A stretch of DNA of 64,000 nucleotides from Pseudomonadota bacterium. GTDB lineage: Bacteria; Pseudomonadota; Alphaproteobacteria; GCA-2746255. The notes under the pieces were generated by a model. It was not told the DNA's origin. It did not search any database and saw nothing but the letters and a program-made list of their open reading frames with translations. This document shows, piece after piece, positions 14,334 through 23,569 of this stretch (the first letter of the stretch is position 1; every line of letters begins with the position of its first letter). Where the stretch lies: contig JBFMHN010000001.1 in the NCBI GenBank assembly GCA_040752895.1, forward strand, positions 1 to 64,000, written 5' to 3'. The translations under genes were made by a program, and so were the position numbers.

Positions 14334-14993
14334 ATGAGAAATGAGGGCGTGGACACCGACATCGAAATTCATTTAGCGGAACTTCTCTGCTCTCGCCTTT
14401 GCCACGATCTTGTAAGCCCGGTCGGGGCAATCCATAACGGCCTCGAGCTTCTCGCGCAGGACGGTTCCGAGATGGAGGCTGAGGTTCTCGGTCTCCTACA
14501 CAGAAGTTCAGACGAAGCGTCCCGCCGGTTGCGCTTCTTCCGCGCGGCGTTCGGACAGGGGGGTGGCGCTGCTGAAACGCTTCCACTGGGCGAGGGGCGG
14601 GCGCTGCTGGAAGGCTATTTGGGAGGGGGGCGTATCCATCTCGGTTGGCGGGAAGAAGTGGACCCGTTGGCGTCCTTGGCGAATGGTTCCGTGAAGCTGC
14701 TCTTGAACATGGCGCTGCTTGCATCCGAAGCGCTTCCGCAAGGTGGTGATCTCATCGTCGCCGTCGCCTGCCAGGCCGACAAAACAATTCTCGAAGTTGC
14801 GGCGAAAGGAAAAAGCGTTTTTTTCAAGAATGAAACTGTCGAAGCTCTTCGCCTTTCTCTTCCTGTCGAAAAATTGAATCCGCGTAACGTGCCCGCCTAT
14901 TTTCTAGCGCGCCTCCTTGGCAGGTTTGGCTTCACCCTCACGATCGATTTGCATACGGACGCCATCACGTTAAAGGTCGTACACCAACGTTAA
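14334..14993 (+). CDS. chpT: Histidine phosphotransferase ChpT
   Basis: 219 residues from ATG 14334; a longer frame from 14223 would overlap the DUF3553 gene and add non-conserved sequence. LAELLCSRLCHDLVSPVGAI near residue 15 matches the ChpT DHp-like helix with phospho-acceptor His in CHDLVSP, followed by a degenerate ATPase-like domain. ChpT carries phosphate from CckA to CtrA and CpdR in the alphaproteobacterial cell-cycle relay. Its place between the general genes and the chemotaxis operon, and 6 kb from ctrA, fits a motility and cell-cycle control locus. Confidence 0.88.
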   Translation: MRNEGVDTDIEIHLAELLCSRLCHDLVSPVGAIHNGLELLAQDGSEMEAEVLGLLHRSSDEASRRLRFFRAAFGQGGGAAETLPLGEGRALLEGYLGGGRIHLGWREEVDPLASLANGSVKLLLNMALLASEALPQGGDLIVAVACQADKTILEVAAKGKSVFFKNETVEALRLSLPVEKLNPRNVPAYFLARLLGRFGFTLTIDLHTDAITLKVVHQR

Positions 14994-15137
14994 TCGCCGA
15001 TTCGTTACCTTCCCGCGCCTTCCCGCGCTTTACAGCTTTTTAACCTCTATTTGCGAGCGTTAGGGGACACATAAAAAAAGCATCGGGGAGGGGAACTAGG
15101 CCGTTCCATCCTCTTCGAGCAGGACAGGAAATGAATC

Positions 15138-17792
15138 ATGGATGACCTACTCAGAGAATTTTTAACGGAAACGGCAGAGAGCCTTTCCGAGTTGGACGCC
15201 GATCTTGTTGAGCTTGAAAAGAATCCGAACGATCCAAAACTTCTGAGCGGTATTTTTCGTCTCGTTCACACGATCAAGGGAACATGCGGCTTCTTGGGAC
15301 TTCCCAGACTCGAGCGGGTTGCTCATGCTTCCGAAGACGTATTTGGGCAATTTCGGGAAGGTAAATTGGAAGTCACGGCGGAAGCCGTAACCCTAATCTT
15401 TGAATCCCTGGATATGATCAAAGAGCTGCTGATGACTCTCGAAGGAACGGGGGCCGAACCGGAGGGCGACGATTCGGATCTAATCCGTCGTCTCCATGCC
15501 GTGATGGAAGGCGGCGGGGTGCATCCCGAGAAGGCGCTCGAAGAAACCACAGCCGTATTAGAGACGGAATCTGATGACGATGGCGAACTGGCTAAAGAGT
15601 TTGCGGAGGATACCGTAGAGGATATCCATGACGTCTCTCAAGCAGCCGTCTCGCTGGCTGCGCTGCCGCCGAGCGCAGCAAAGCAACCAAGTATTGCCAC
15701 CCAAAACATTCGGGTCAACGTAGCCCTGCTTGAAAATCTCATGAACATCGTAAGCGAGCTGGTTCTGACGCGTAACCAATTGCTCCAGATGGTGCGGGGA
15801 AAAAGCGACAGTGAATTCATCGTGCCTCTTCAGCGGCTCAACCACGTTACGAGCGAACTGCAGGAAGAAGTGATGAAGACCAGGATGCAGCCGGTCGGCA
15901 ACGCCTGGTCGAAACTTCCAAGAATCGTCCGCGATCTGGCCATGGAACTTGGTAAAAAAATCGAACTCGAGATGATCGGGGCGGATACCGAGCTCGACCG
16001 TCAGGTTCTTGAACTCATCAAGGATCCTCTGACGCATATGGTGCGGAACTCGGCCGATCACGGTATTGAAGTTCCAAAGGAACGGGAAAAAGCCGCCAAG
16101 CCCCTAACGGGCCAGATCATCCTGAACGCCTACCACGAGGGTGGTCACATTATCATTGAGATTTCCGATGATGGCCGCGGCATTTCGGTCGAGAAGATAA
16201 AGAAGAAGGCGTTGACCAATGGTCTGGCGACTCAGGCCGAGCTGGATGCGAAGACCGATCAGCAGATTTTACAATATATCTTCCAGCCTGGCTTCTCGAC
16301 CGCAGAGGCCGTCACGAACATATCGGGCCGCGGGGTCGGCCTCGACGTCGTCCGCACGAATATTGAACGAATCAACGGCACGATCGAGATGCGAGCGAAA
16401 GAAGGCAAGGGCACGGCCTTCACCATTAAGATTCCTCTGACGCTTGCAATTGTTTCGGCGTTGATCGTGGAATGCCGCGGCGAGCGTTTTGCGATTCCCC
16501 AGATCAGCGTGCTTGAGCTTGTGCGTTCCTCTGCCGGGTCCGAGCATCGAATCGAGCGGATTCACGAAACGCCAGTTTTGCGTCTTCGGGATCGCCTGCT
16601 GCCTCTCGTCATGCTCGGAGATTTGCTGAATCCGGGTGTCCAGAACGCATCGGAAAACAAGGAAATTCCCTCTGTTGATAAGGACATCCATAAACGAGAA
16701 GGCAAGGAACGCTTTGTCATCATTACCCAGGTTGGTACCTACAAATTCGGGATTGCCGTTGATAGGGTCTTCGATACGGAAGAAATCGTGGTCAAGCCGG
16801 TGGCGCCAATTCTCCGCGATATCGGCATGTTTTCCGGCAACACAATTCTTGGAGACGGCAGCGTTGTAATGATCCTGGATCCGAACGGGATTGCTTCCGC
16901 CGCGGGCGATTCGCGGATCGGAGACGCACCGGAAGCCGAAAACAATGCGGCGGTGGAGACGATCCGGAACGAAGAACGTATGTCGCTGCTTTTGTTCCGG
17001 GCCGGCGGAGAAGAACCGAAAGCGGTTCCGTTAGAGCTGGTTGCGCGGCTGGAAGAGATCGGCTGTGACAAGATTGAATATTCGAACGGCATGCCAATGG
17101 TCCAGTACCGAGAGCAGCTCATGCTGCTCGTCCCGCTAAGCGGGATGCTTGAGAACGAACGGTCCGGTCATCGGCCAGTTCTCGTTTTTTCCGACCGTAA
17201 CCGTACGATTGGACTGGTCGTGGATGAGATACTAGATATTGTCGAAAGTCACCTCAAAATCGAGCATGTCGGCACCCATAAGGGCACGCTCGGTAGCGCC
17301 ATCATCGCTGGCAAGGCAACGGATATTCTTGATGTCGCCTATTATCTTACGCAGGCTTGTGGAAACTGGTTCGCGAGCGGGGAGGATGCATCTTACGACA
17401 ACACCGCCACGCCTCGTCGTCTTCTGCTCGTGGACGACAGCCCATTTTTCCGCAATCTATTGATGCCGTTGCTTTCTGTATCTGGCTATCAGGTTACGTC
17501 CGTCGCAAGCGCGGATGAGGCCCTTCGCCTGCGGGAAACCGGTGCGGCCTTCGATGCCATTCTAAGCGACATAGAAATGCCGGGCATGAACGGGTTCGAG
17601 TTTGCGAAAGCTGTGCAGAACGATGGTCTTTGGCAGAATACGCCGCTGGTGGCGCTGTCGTCTCACACCTCTCAGCGCGACGTGGAACGCGGAAAAGCGG
17701 CCGGCTTTTCCAATTACGTGGCAAAATCCGATCGCGATACCTTGCTGCATACACTGGCTCAAACCCTAGACACGACACGAGGCGCGGCATGA
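15138..17792 (+). CDS. cheA: Chemotaxis histidine kinase CheA with C-terminal receiver
   Basis: 884 residues. Order: HPt domain (1-110, His44 in FRLVHTIKGTCGFLGL), linker, dimerisation domain (about 185-255), HATPase domain with the N box HMVRNSADHGIE (near 300) and G1 ISDDGRGIS, a CheW-like domain (about 430-570), a second CheW-like stretch (about 610-740), and a receiver domain (about 755-880) with LSDIEMPGMNGF. The hybrid CheA-REC layout is longer than enteric CheA (about 650) and is found in several alphaproteobacteria; the receiver may act as a phosphate sink. It overlaps cheW by ATGA and heads the che operon. Confidence 0.95.
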   Translation: MDDLLREFLTETAESLSELDADLVELEKNPNDPKLLSGIFRLVHTIKGTCGFLGLPRLERVAHASEDVFGQFREGKLEVTAEAVTLIFESLDMIKELLMTLEGTGAEPEGDDSDLIRRLHAVMEGGGVHPEKALEETTAVLETESDDDGELAKEFAEDTVEDIHDVSQAAVSLAALPPSAAKQPSIATQNIRVNVALLENLMNIVSELVLTRNQLLQMVRGKSDSEFIVPLQRLNHVTSELQEEVMKTRMQPVGNAWSKLPRIVRDLAMELGKKIELEMIGADTELDRQVLELIKDPLTHMVRNSADHGIEVPKEREKAAKPLTGQIILNAYHEGGHIIIEISDDGRGISVEKIKKKALTNGLATQAELDAKTDQQILQYIFQPGFSTAEAVTNISGRGVGLDVVRTNIERINGTIEMRAKEGKGTAFTIKIPLTLAIVSALIVECRGERFAIPQISVLELVRSSAGSEHRIERIHETPVLRLRDRLLPLVMLGDLLNPGVQNASENKEIPSVDKDIHKREGKERFVIITQVGTYKFGIAVDRVFDTEEIVVKPVAPILRDIGMFSGNTILGDGSVVMILDPNGIASAAGDSRIGDAPEAENNAAVETIRNEERMSLLLFRAGGEEPKAVPLELVARLEEIGCDKIEYSNGMPMVQYREQLMLLVPLSGMLENERSGHRPVLVFSDRNRTIGLVVDEILDIVESHLKIEHVGTHKGTLGSAIIAGKATDILDVAYYLTQACGNWFASGEDASYDNTATPRRLLLVDDSPFFRNLLMPLLSVSGYQVTSVASADEALRLRETGAAFDAILSDIEMPGMNGFEFAKAVQNDGLWQNTPLVALSSHTSQRDVERGKAAGFSNYVAKSDRDTLLHTLAQTLDTTRGAA

Positions 17793-18280
17793 CGGAGCCA
17801 AAACAAATTTTAAACGTCTCCGATGAATTTGATCGGACCCGCGAGCGACGGGAATTCGTCACGATGCTTGTCGACGATCAAATGTTCGGTATTCCGGTTT
17901 TGGATGTTCAAGACGTACTGGGGCCGCAGAAATTGACGTGGGTGCCGCTTGCCTCGAAGGAAGTCGCGGGCGTACTAAATTTGCGCGGGCGTATCGTTAC
18001 AGCGATCGACGTGCGAAAGCGGCTTGGCCTCCCGGCGTCGAAGGAAAAACAAAGCGGCATGAGCATCGTTGTCGCCCGTGGTGAGGAACTCTATAGCCTG
18101 GTCGTCGATTCCGTAGGCGAGGTCCTAAATTTGCCGCCCGATGCCCATGAACGCCCGCCGGCCACTCTCGATCCCCTGTGGAGCGAGATTTCTTCTGGTG
18201 TCTATCGTCTGGATAAGACGCTCCTCATCGTTCTGGACGTGAGCCGGCTTCTTGATTTTGCCACCCCAAAGGCAGCTTAA
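17789..18280 (+). CDS. cheW: Chemotaxis adaptor CheW
   Basis: 163 residues from ATG 17789, which overlaps the cheA stop (ATGA); a longer upstream frame lies within cheA. The single CheW domain (about 20-160) shows REFVTMLVDDQMFGIPVLDVQDVLGPQ and the hallmark AGVLNLRGRIVTAIDVRKRLGL. It couples chemoreceptors to CheA at the inner membrane. It is translationally coupled in the che operon. Confidence 0.95.
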   Translation: MTEPKQILNVSDEFDRTRERREFVTMLVDDQMFGIPVLDVQDVLGPQKLTWVPLASKEVAGVLNLRGRIVTAIDVRKRLGLPASKEKQSGMSIVVARGEELYSLVVDSVGEVLNLPPDAHERPPATLDPLWSEISSGVYRLDKTLLIVLDVSRLLDFATPKAA

Positions 18281-18326
18281 TGGGAAAAGGAAAGGCCGTA
18301 CCGCAACCTATCGGCGGGAAATAACG

Positions 18327-18692
18327 ATGAAATATTGTCTCATTGTCGATGATTCAAAAGTAATACGGACGATCGCTAGGCGCATTCTGGAAGAGTTAAG
18401 CTTCCGGACTGAAGAGGCGACGAACGGCATTGAGGCGTTGGCAGTCTGTAGAAAAGAAATGCCGGACGTCATTCTGTTGGACTGGAACATGCCGGTCATG
18501 AGCGGCATCGATTTTCTGAAGGAACTTCGTAAACTTACCGGAGGGGAGCGGCCCGTCGTCGTTTTCTGCACTACAGAAAACGACCTGAAGCATATTCAGG
18601 AGGCTATTCAGGCTGGCGCGAACGAATATATCATGAAGCCGTTCGACAGCGAGATTCTTCAGGCGAAGTTCGAGCAGGTAGGAGTGCTTTGA
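18327..18692 (+). CDS. cheY: CheY-like response regulator, che operon
   Basis: 121 residues, one receiver domain. The acidic pair (VDDS, 8-10), phospho-acceptor Asp52 in LLDWNMPVMSG, Thr at CTTE and the Lys in MKPFD are all present. It has no output domain, so it should act as a diffusible signal to the motor or a phosphate sink. Its stop overlaps the cheB ATG (TGATG). A second cheY lies at 59576-59962. Confidence 0.93.
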   Translation: MKYCLIVDDSKVIRTIARRILEELSFRTEEATNGIEALAVCRKEMPDVILLDWNMPVMSGIDFLKELRKLTGGERPVVVFCTTENDLKHIQEAIQAGANEYIMKPFDSEILQAKFEQVGVL

Positions 18693-19849
18693 TGTCAGCG
18701 GCGGCTGATGTCAGACCAGACAAAGCTTCCGCCATCGGTTCCGTCACCGATCCTTATCGGGTGATGGTGGTTGAGGATTCCGCTGTCATTCGCGGTTTTC
18801 TGACGCGAATCCTTGAAGAAGACGGAGATATCGCCGTCGTGGCGTCCGTCGCCAATGGCAAGATCGCGGTCGGTACGGCGTTGCGTCATGACGTTGAAGT
18901 CATCGTGCTCGATATTGAAATGCCGGTCATGGATGGCATGACAGCGCTCGAGCTTCTCCTGAAACAGGACCCCAAGGTTCAGGTGATCATGGCTTCGACC
19001 TTAACGTTGAAGAACGCCGAGGTAAGCCTGCGCGCACTTTCCCTGGGAGCCGCGGACTATATCCCGAAACCAACCTCGGCAAGGGAGGTTGGCGGATCGC
19101 GCGACTTCCGCCATATGTTGATCGAAAAGGTCCGTAATCTCGGTGCCCGCCGCCGGGGAGCCTCCGTGGTTACATCGAACATAGACCGCACGATTCCCGA
19201 CATGGTGGCGAAGGCGAGGGAGGGACGCCGTGGTGTTTTACCCATACTCCGCAAGCCATCCCTTCATTTGCCGAAGGTCATCGCCATCGGCAGTTCGACG
19301 GGAGGCCCCCAGGCCCTGCTCGCTCTGTTAAAGCAGGTGGGGGAAGGCTTCCCCCTTCCGATTCTCATTACGCAGCACATGCCGCCGACCTTCACGACCA
19401 TCCTTGCGGAACATATCAGCCGGGTCTGTCAGATTCCTTGCGCGGAGGCCATGGATGGGGAGCCGATAAAGGCCGGTAGCGCTCGCTTGGCGCCAGGCGA
19501 CTTTCACATGGTTGTCGAGAAAGGGGAGCCGACAAACACCTTGCGTCTTCTTCAAACGCCGCCTGAAAATTTTTGCCGGCCAGCCGTCGATCCAATGCTT
19601 CGAAGCGTCGCCGAAACCTATGGGGCCCACGCGCTTGCCGTGATTCTAACGGGCATGGGGCAGGATGGCCTCAAGGGCAGCGATGAAATCGTTGTCGCCG
19701 GGGGCACCGTCATCGCACAGGACGAGGAATCGAGCGTTGTCTGGGGCATGCCAGGGGCCGTTGCGATGGCCGGCTTGTGCAGCGCGATCTTGCCCTTGCA
19801 GAAGATTCCGGCCTATGTCCACGAACGAATTAGCGGAAAAGCACCATGA
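18692..19849 (+). CDS. cheB: Chemoreceptor glutamate methylesterase CheB
   Basis: 385 residues from ATG 18692, overlapping the cheY stop. N-terminal receiver with Asp74 in VLDIEMPVMDG, then the methylesterase domain (about 190-380) with the catalytic triad motifs GSSTGGP, QHMP and LTGMGQDG. It removes methyl groups from receptors, and phosphorylation by CheA activates it. It overlaps cheR by ATGA, which keeps the adaptation enzymes coupled. Confidence 0.95.
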   Translation: MSAAADVRPDKASAIGSVTDPYRVMVVEDSAVIRGFLTRILEEDGDIAVVASVANGKIAVGTALRHDVEVIVLDIEMPVMDGMTALELLLKQDPKVQVIMASTLTLKNAEVSLRALSLGAADYIPKPTSAREVGGSRDFRHMLIEKVRNLGARRRGASVVTSNIDRTIPDMVAKAREGRRGVLPILRKPSLHLPKVIAIGSSTGGPQALLALLKQVGEGFPLPILITQHMPPTFTTILAEHISRVCQIPCAEAMDGEPIKAGSARLAPGDFHMVVEKGEPTNTLRLLQTPPENFCRPAVDPMLRSVAETYGAHALAVILTGMGQDGLKGSDEIVVAGGTVIAQDEESSVVWGMPGAVAMAGLCSAILPLQKIPAYVHERISGKAP

Positions 19850-20733
19850 CGCCAGACAACTTCCTGTTTCTGTGCGATCTGCTTTATCAACGTTCCGGTC
19901 TCGTGCTTTCCGAGGCGAAGACCTATCTGGTCGAGGCGCGGCTCACGCCTTTTGTTCGGCGTCTGGGCATAGGCGGCCTTGATGAGCTTATTCGGACGGT
20001 CCAGCTCAAGAAAGATGAGAAGCTTATCCGTGAAATTACGGATGCGATGACGACAAACGAGTCTTTCTTTTTTCGCGATGGGACGCCCTTTAAGATTTTT
20101 AAAGAGGATGTTCTTCCGAAGCTGTTGGCAGCTCGTTCGGAAACGAAAAAAATCCGAATTTGGAGCGCCGCCTGCTCGATGGGGCAAGAACCGTACACGA
20201 TCGCAATGCTTCTGAAAGAGGAGGGCGCGAAGGTCCGTGACTACCGGTTCGATATTATCGGTACCGATATTTCTGACGAGGTATTAAAAAAAGCAAGAGA
20301 TGGATTTTATACCCAGTTCGAGGTCCAGCGAGGCCTTCCCATCCAACTTCTTGTCAAATACTTCACAAAGGAAGGCGAAAATCGGTGGCAGATCTGTCGG
20401 GAAATTCGGGAGATGATAACCTACCGTTACCTGAATCTACTCGACGATTTTTCCGCCCTTGGACCATTCGACGTTGTTTTCTGCCGGAACGTGCTGATCT
20501 ACTTTGACCAGCCGACGAAAGTGCGGGTGCTTGAGCGCATCAGCAAAATCATGGCAAACGACAGCGTGCTTTTTCTTGGCGGCGCCGAGACGGTGATCGG
20601 CGTTACGGACACCTTCAAGCCCGTTCCGGGTGCTCGTGGCACCTATGGGCTGGCAAAAGAGGGAGGCGCGGTCCACACGAAGGCAATCGGAACTTCGGTT
20701 GCGCGCCCGCCGACGCAACCTTCTGCCTCGTAA
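19846..20733 (+). CDS. cheR: Chemoreceptor methyltransferase CheR
   Basis: 295 residues. N-terminal helical domain, the TTNESFFFRD region near residue 67, the SAM-binding IWSAACSMGQEPYTIAM (near 105-121) and CRNVLIYFDQ (near 210-220). It transfers methyl groups from S-adenosylmethionine to receptor glutamates. Last gene of the che operon, convergent with ctrA. Confidence 0.95.
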   Translation: MTPDNFLFLCDLLYQRSGLVLSEAKTYLVEARLTPFVRRLGIGGLDELIRTVQLKKDEKLIREITDAMTTNESFFFRDGTPFKIFKEDVLPKLLAARSETKKIRIWSAACSMGQEPYTIAMLLKEEGAKVRDYRFDIIGTDISDEVLKKARDGFYTQFEVQRGLPIQLLVKYFTKEGENRWQICREIREMITYRYLNLLDDFSALGPFDVVFCRNVLIYFDQPTKVRVLERISKIMANDSVLFLGGAETVIGVTDTFKPVPGARGTYGLAKEGGAVHTKAIGTSVARPPTQPSAS

Positions 20734-20805
20734 TCTGCGATTCAAAAACTTGGCTTTTCGCTCGCGAACGTTTTGGCGCTTGCTTGGCGCGAGGGAGCAG
20801 CCTCG

Positions 20806-21558
20806 TCAGGCGCTGGCCGTCCTTGCCTGCCGTTCGGGTTGCGGGGGGGAGGCGAGAGGTGTTGGCTCTCCTTCTATGTCACCGGCCGGATCTCGGAGAA
20901 CATAGCCGCGTCCCCAAACCGTCTCGATATAGTTTTCGCCGCCGAGGGCCGCGGAAAGCTTCTTGCGCAGTTTGCAGATGAACACGTCGATAATCTTGAG
21001 TTCCGGTTCATCCATCCCTCCGTAAAGATGGTTGAGGAACATCTCTTTCGTCAGGGTTGTTCCTTTGCGAAGGGAGAGCAGCTCAAGAATCCCGTATTCT
21101 TTTCCGGTAAGATGGATCGGTTTTGAATCAACCTCGACCATCCGCGTGTCCAGGTTGACGGAAAGCCGCCCGGTATTAATGATAGAATTTGCGTGCCCCT
21201 TCGATCGCCGGACGATTGCGTGAATCCTTGCAATCAACTCGCCTTTGTCGAAGGGTTTCGTGAGGTAATCGTCGGCGCCGATGCCAAATCCCTTGATTTT
21301 GTTGTCAGGTTCTGTGAGGCCGGAAAGGATGAGGATGGGGGTTTCGATTCGTGAGGAGCGGAGGTGTCTTAGTACGTCGTAACCGTCCATGTCGGGAAGC
21401 ATTAAATCGAGAACAATAATGTCGTAATCATAAAGCTTGCCGATTTCCAAACCGTCTTCGCCGAGATCCGTCGTGTCGCAGACGATGTTTTCGGACCGCA
21501 GCATCATTTCAATGTTGGATGCCATCGTTGGGTCATCTTCGATCAGAAGCGCACGCAT
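20806..21558 (-). CDS. ctrA: Cell-cycle master response regulator CtrA
   Basis: 250 residues from ATG 21558, supported by AGGGAGGA just upstream; an upstream frame to 21663 is not conserved in style. Receiver with [10 protein letters not shown] and Asp51 in [13 protein letters not shown], and an OmpR-type winged helix (about 130-228) with the highly conserved [16 protein letters not shown]. The C-terminal tail after YVLRDPAG is poor in conservation and ends RQARTASA, unlike an obvious AA degron but Ala-rich. CtrA controls cell division and flagellar genes and receives phosphate via ChpT. Its own promoter contains a CtrA box. Confidence 0.95.
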   Translation of the reverse strand: MRALLIEDDPTMASNIEMMLRSENIVCDTTDLGEDGLEIGKLYDYDIIVLDLMLPDMDGYDVLRHLRSSRIETPILILSGLTEPDNKIKGFGIGADDYLTKPFDKGELIARIHAIVRRSKGHANSIINTGRLSVNLDTRMVEVDSKPIHLTGKEYGILELLSLRKGTTLTKEMFLNHLYGGMDEPELKIIDVFICKLRKKLSAALGGENYIETVWGRGYVLRDPAGDIEGEPTPLASPPQPERQARTASA

Positions 21559-21604
21559 ACGGTCCTCCCTAAAGACAGGCGCTAAACTAAACTCTGATAG
21601 CCCT

Positions 21605-21609
21605 GACTC
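21605..21609. promoter_or_regulatory. GANTC site in the ctrA-fliI control region
   Basis: GACTC fits the recognition sequence of the cell-cycle methylase CcrM and sits 14 bases from the CtrA box. In Caulobacter a GANTC site in the ctrA promoter links expression to replication. A single site can occur by chance. Confidence 0.45.
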
Positions 21610-21623
21610 TGACACTGCAGGGG

Positions 21624-21639
21624 TTAATATGATCTTAAC
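21624..21639. promoter_or_regulatory. Perfect CtrA box between ctrA and fliI
   Basis: TTAATATGATCTTAAC is TTAA-N7-TTAAC with no mismatch, in the divergent region between ctrA (start 21558) and fliI (start 21746). It could serve autoregulation of ctrA and class II activation of fliI. Confidence 0.8.
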
Positions 21640-21745
21640 TATGGCGATCGAGATGGCATCCAACCCGGCCGCCCTTCACAGAACCTTAAGCCTTAGCCCC
21701 TAGGATTTCTCTCGGAAGGCTCAAGGAACCTAATTTACATATCAT

Positions 21746-23119
21746 ATGAATCCCGGCACGTTAACCATTCCTTCGCGAAACGAGAATTTCACCGGTCTCG
21801 ACCGGATTCCCCCCTATCGATTCTATGGACGGGTAACCGCCGTCCTCGGCATGATGATCGAAATTGGCGGCATTCAGAGCGCCATTTCGATCGGGGATCG
21901 GTGCCGTATCCTGGGTCGCGGCAAGCGGCCCGTCCTAGGTGAGGTAGTGGGCTTTCGCGATGGGCGGGCCCTTCTCATGCCCTTCGGCTCGCTGGAAGGG
22001 GTTGGCCTTGGCTGCAAGACCGAGCTGGTGGATACCGAGCCAGTCGTCTACCCAACGGCCAGCTGGCTCGGCCGCGTCGTGAACGCGATGGCCGAACCGG
22101 TCGATGGCCGGGGGCCTTTATCCCAAGGCAATCTGGCCTACCGTTTGCGCGCCGCCCCGCCTCACGCAAACGAACGGCAGCGGATTGGCAGCAAGATTGA
22201 TCTTGGTGTTCGCTCCATCAACACCTTCCTCACCTGTTGCCGTGGCCAGCGCGTGGGGATTTTTTCCGGTTCCGGTATCGGGAAATCTGTCCTTTTGTCG
22301 ATGATGGCGCGGTTCTCGACGGCCGACGTCAACGTTATCGGGCTTATTGGGGAGCGCGGGCGGGAAGTGCAGGAGTTCATCGAGGATTACTTGGGTCCGG
22401 AAGGGCTTGCCCGCAGCATCGTCGTGGTTGCAACCTCGGACGAATCGCCGCTTCTGCGTCGCCAGGCCGCCTATCTGACGCTCGCCCTTTCGGAATATTT
22501 CCGGGATCGCGGTAAGGATGTTCTTTGCCTGATAGACAGCATCACGCGCATCGCAACGGCCCAACGCGAGATCGGTCTTTCGGCCGGCGAGCCGCCGGCA
22601 AGCAAAGGCTATACGCCAAGCGTCTTTGCAGAGTTGCCGAAACTTCTCGAACGCGCCGGACCTGGGCGCCGGGGAGAAGGCACCATCAGCGGGATCTTTA
22701 CTGTCCTCGTCGAGGGAGACGATCATAACGAACCGGTGGCGGACACCGTTCGCGGAATCCTTGACGGGCATATCGTGCTCGATCGTGCGATCGCCGAACG
22801 GGGCCGGTTTCCACCGGTCAACGTTCTGCGAAGCGTCTCCCGAACGATGCCGGCATGCAATAGCCAGGAAGAAAACGCGCTCGTGAGCCGAGCGAGGGCG
22901 CTCATTTCCGCTTATGAGGACATGGCCGACATGATTCGGATCGGTGCCTATCGCAAAGGCAGCGATGCGAAAACGGACGAAGCGCTCCACTACCACCCGC
23001 TGCTGGAAACGTTCCTGCATCAAAGCCATAACGAATGTTCAAGTCTGCAGGAAGGGTACGAGCGACTTGCCAAGATTATGAACGACGCGCCGGCAGCGTC
23101 CGAAGGTAATGCGGCATGA
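21746..23119 (+). CDS. fliI: Flagellar export ATPase FliI
   Basis: 457 residues. F1/Rho-type ATPase with Walker A in FSGSGIGKSVLL (about 173-184), the family segment IGERGREVQEFIEDYLG and Walker B VLCLIDSITRIATAQREIGLS (near 250-275). The C-terminal helical domain contacts FliJ. It powers substrate unfolding and export at the flagellar type III gate in the cytoplasm. Ends with an ATGA overlap into fliJ. Confidence 0.95.
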   Translation: MNPGTLTIPSRNENFTGLDRIPPYRFYGRVTAVLGMMIEIGGIQSAISIGDRCRILGRGKRPVLGEVVGFRDGRALLMPFGSLEGVGLGCKTELVDTEPVVYPTASWLGRVVNAMAEPVDGRGPLSQGNLAYRLRAAPPHANERQRIGSKIDLGVRSINTFLTCCRGQRVGIFSGSGIGKSVLLSMMARFSTADVNVIGLIGERGREVQEFIEDYLGPEGLARSIVVVATSDESPLLRRQAAYLTLALSEYFRDRGKDVLCLIDSITRIATAQREIGLSAGEPPASKGYTPSVFAELPKLLERAGPGRRGEGTISGIFTVLVEGDDHNEPVADTVRGILDGHIVLDRAIAERGRFPPVNVLRSVSRTMPACNSQEENALVSRARALISAYEDMADMIRIGAYRKGSDAKTDEALHYHPLLETFLHQSHNECSSLQEGYERLAKIMNDAPAASEGNAA

Positions 23120-23541
23120 GCCGCCTCAAAAGTCTTATCCGGCTTCACCAATGGAAGTTGGACGAAAAACTTCGTGATCTGCGAGAGCTGGAACGCCTGC
23201 ACAGTCAGTTACAGGATCGCTCCACCAAACTCAATCTGGAACTCGCTGCAGAACAAGCGATTGCGGAAAAATCCCGAGAGGCCAGTTATACCTACGCCAA
23301 TTATGTGGAAAGCGTTTTCGAACAGCAGCGAAACCTGAAACAATCCATTTATGAAACCATCAGCCAAATTCAGGATTTGGAGGAGGCGGTAGCCAAGGCA
23401 TATCGCGAATTAAAGAAATACGAGCTGACCGAAGCGAATCGACGGCAACGCCAGAAGCAAATACTGGAGCGTCATCAGCAGAATGACCTTGACGAAGTTG
23501 CGCTGAATCTTCATCGGCGCCGACCCGCGGGGCTAGCCTAG
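23116..23541 (+). CDS. fliJ: Flagellar export chaperone/stalk FliJ
   Basis: 141 residues, almost entirely charged antiparallel coiled coil (heptad-like pattern throughout), typical FliJ length and position. FliJ forms the central stalk of the FliI ring and binds FlhA. The start overlaps the fliI stop. Confidence 0.85.
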   Translation: MSRLKSLIRLHQWKLDEKLRDLRELERLHSQLQDRSTKLNLELAAEQAIAEKSREASYTYANYVESVFEQQRNLKQSIYETISQIQDLEEAVAKAYRELKKYELTEANRRQRQKQILERHQQNDLDEVALNLHRRRPAGLA

Positions 23542-23569
23542 GCGCAGTGTTTTTCGGATTTTCAACCGG

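Noticed and set aside
22118-23029. Open frame of 303 codons antisense to fliI
   Set aside because: fliI is unmistakable on the + strand and the antisense frame has no ribosome site or recognisable domain.
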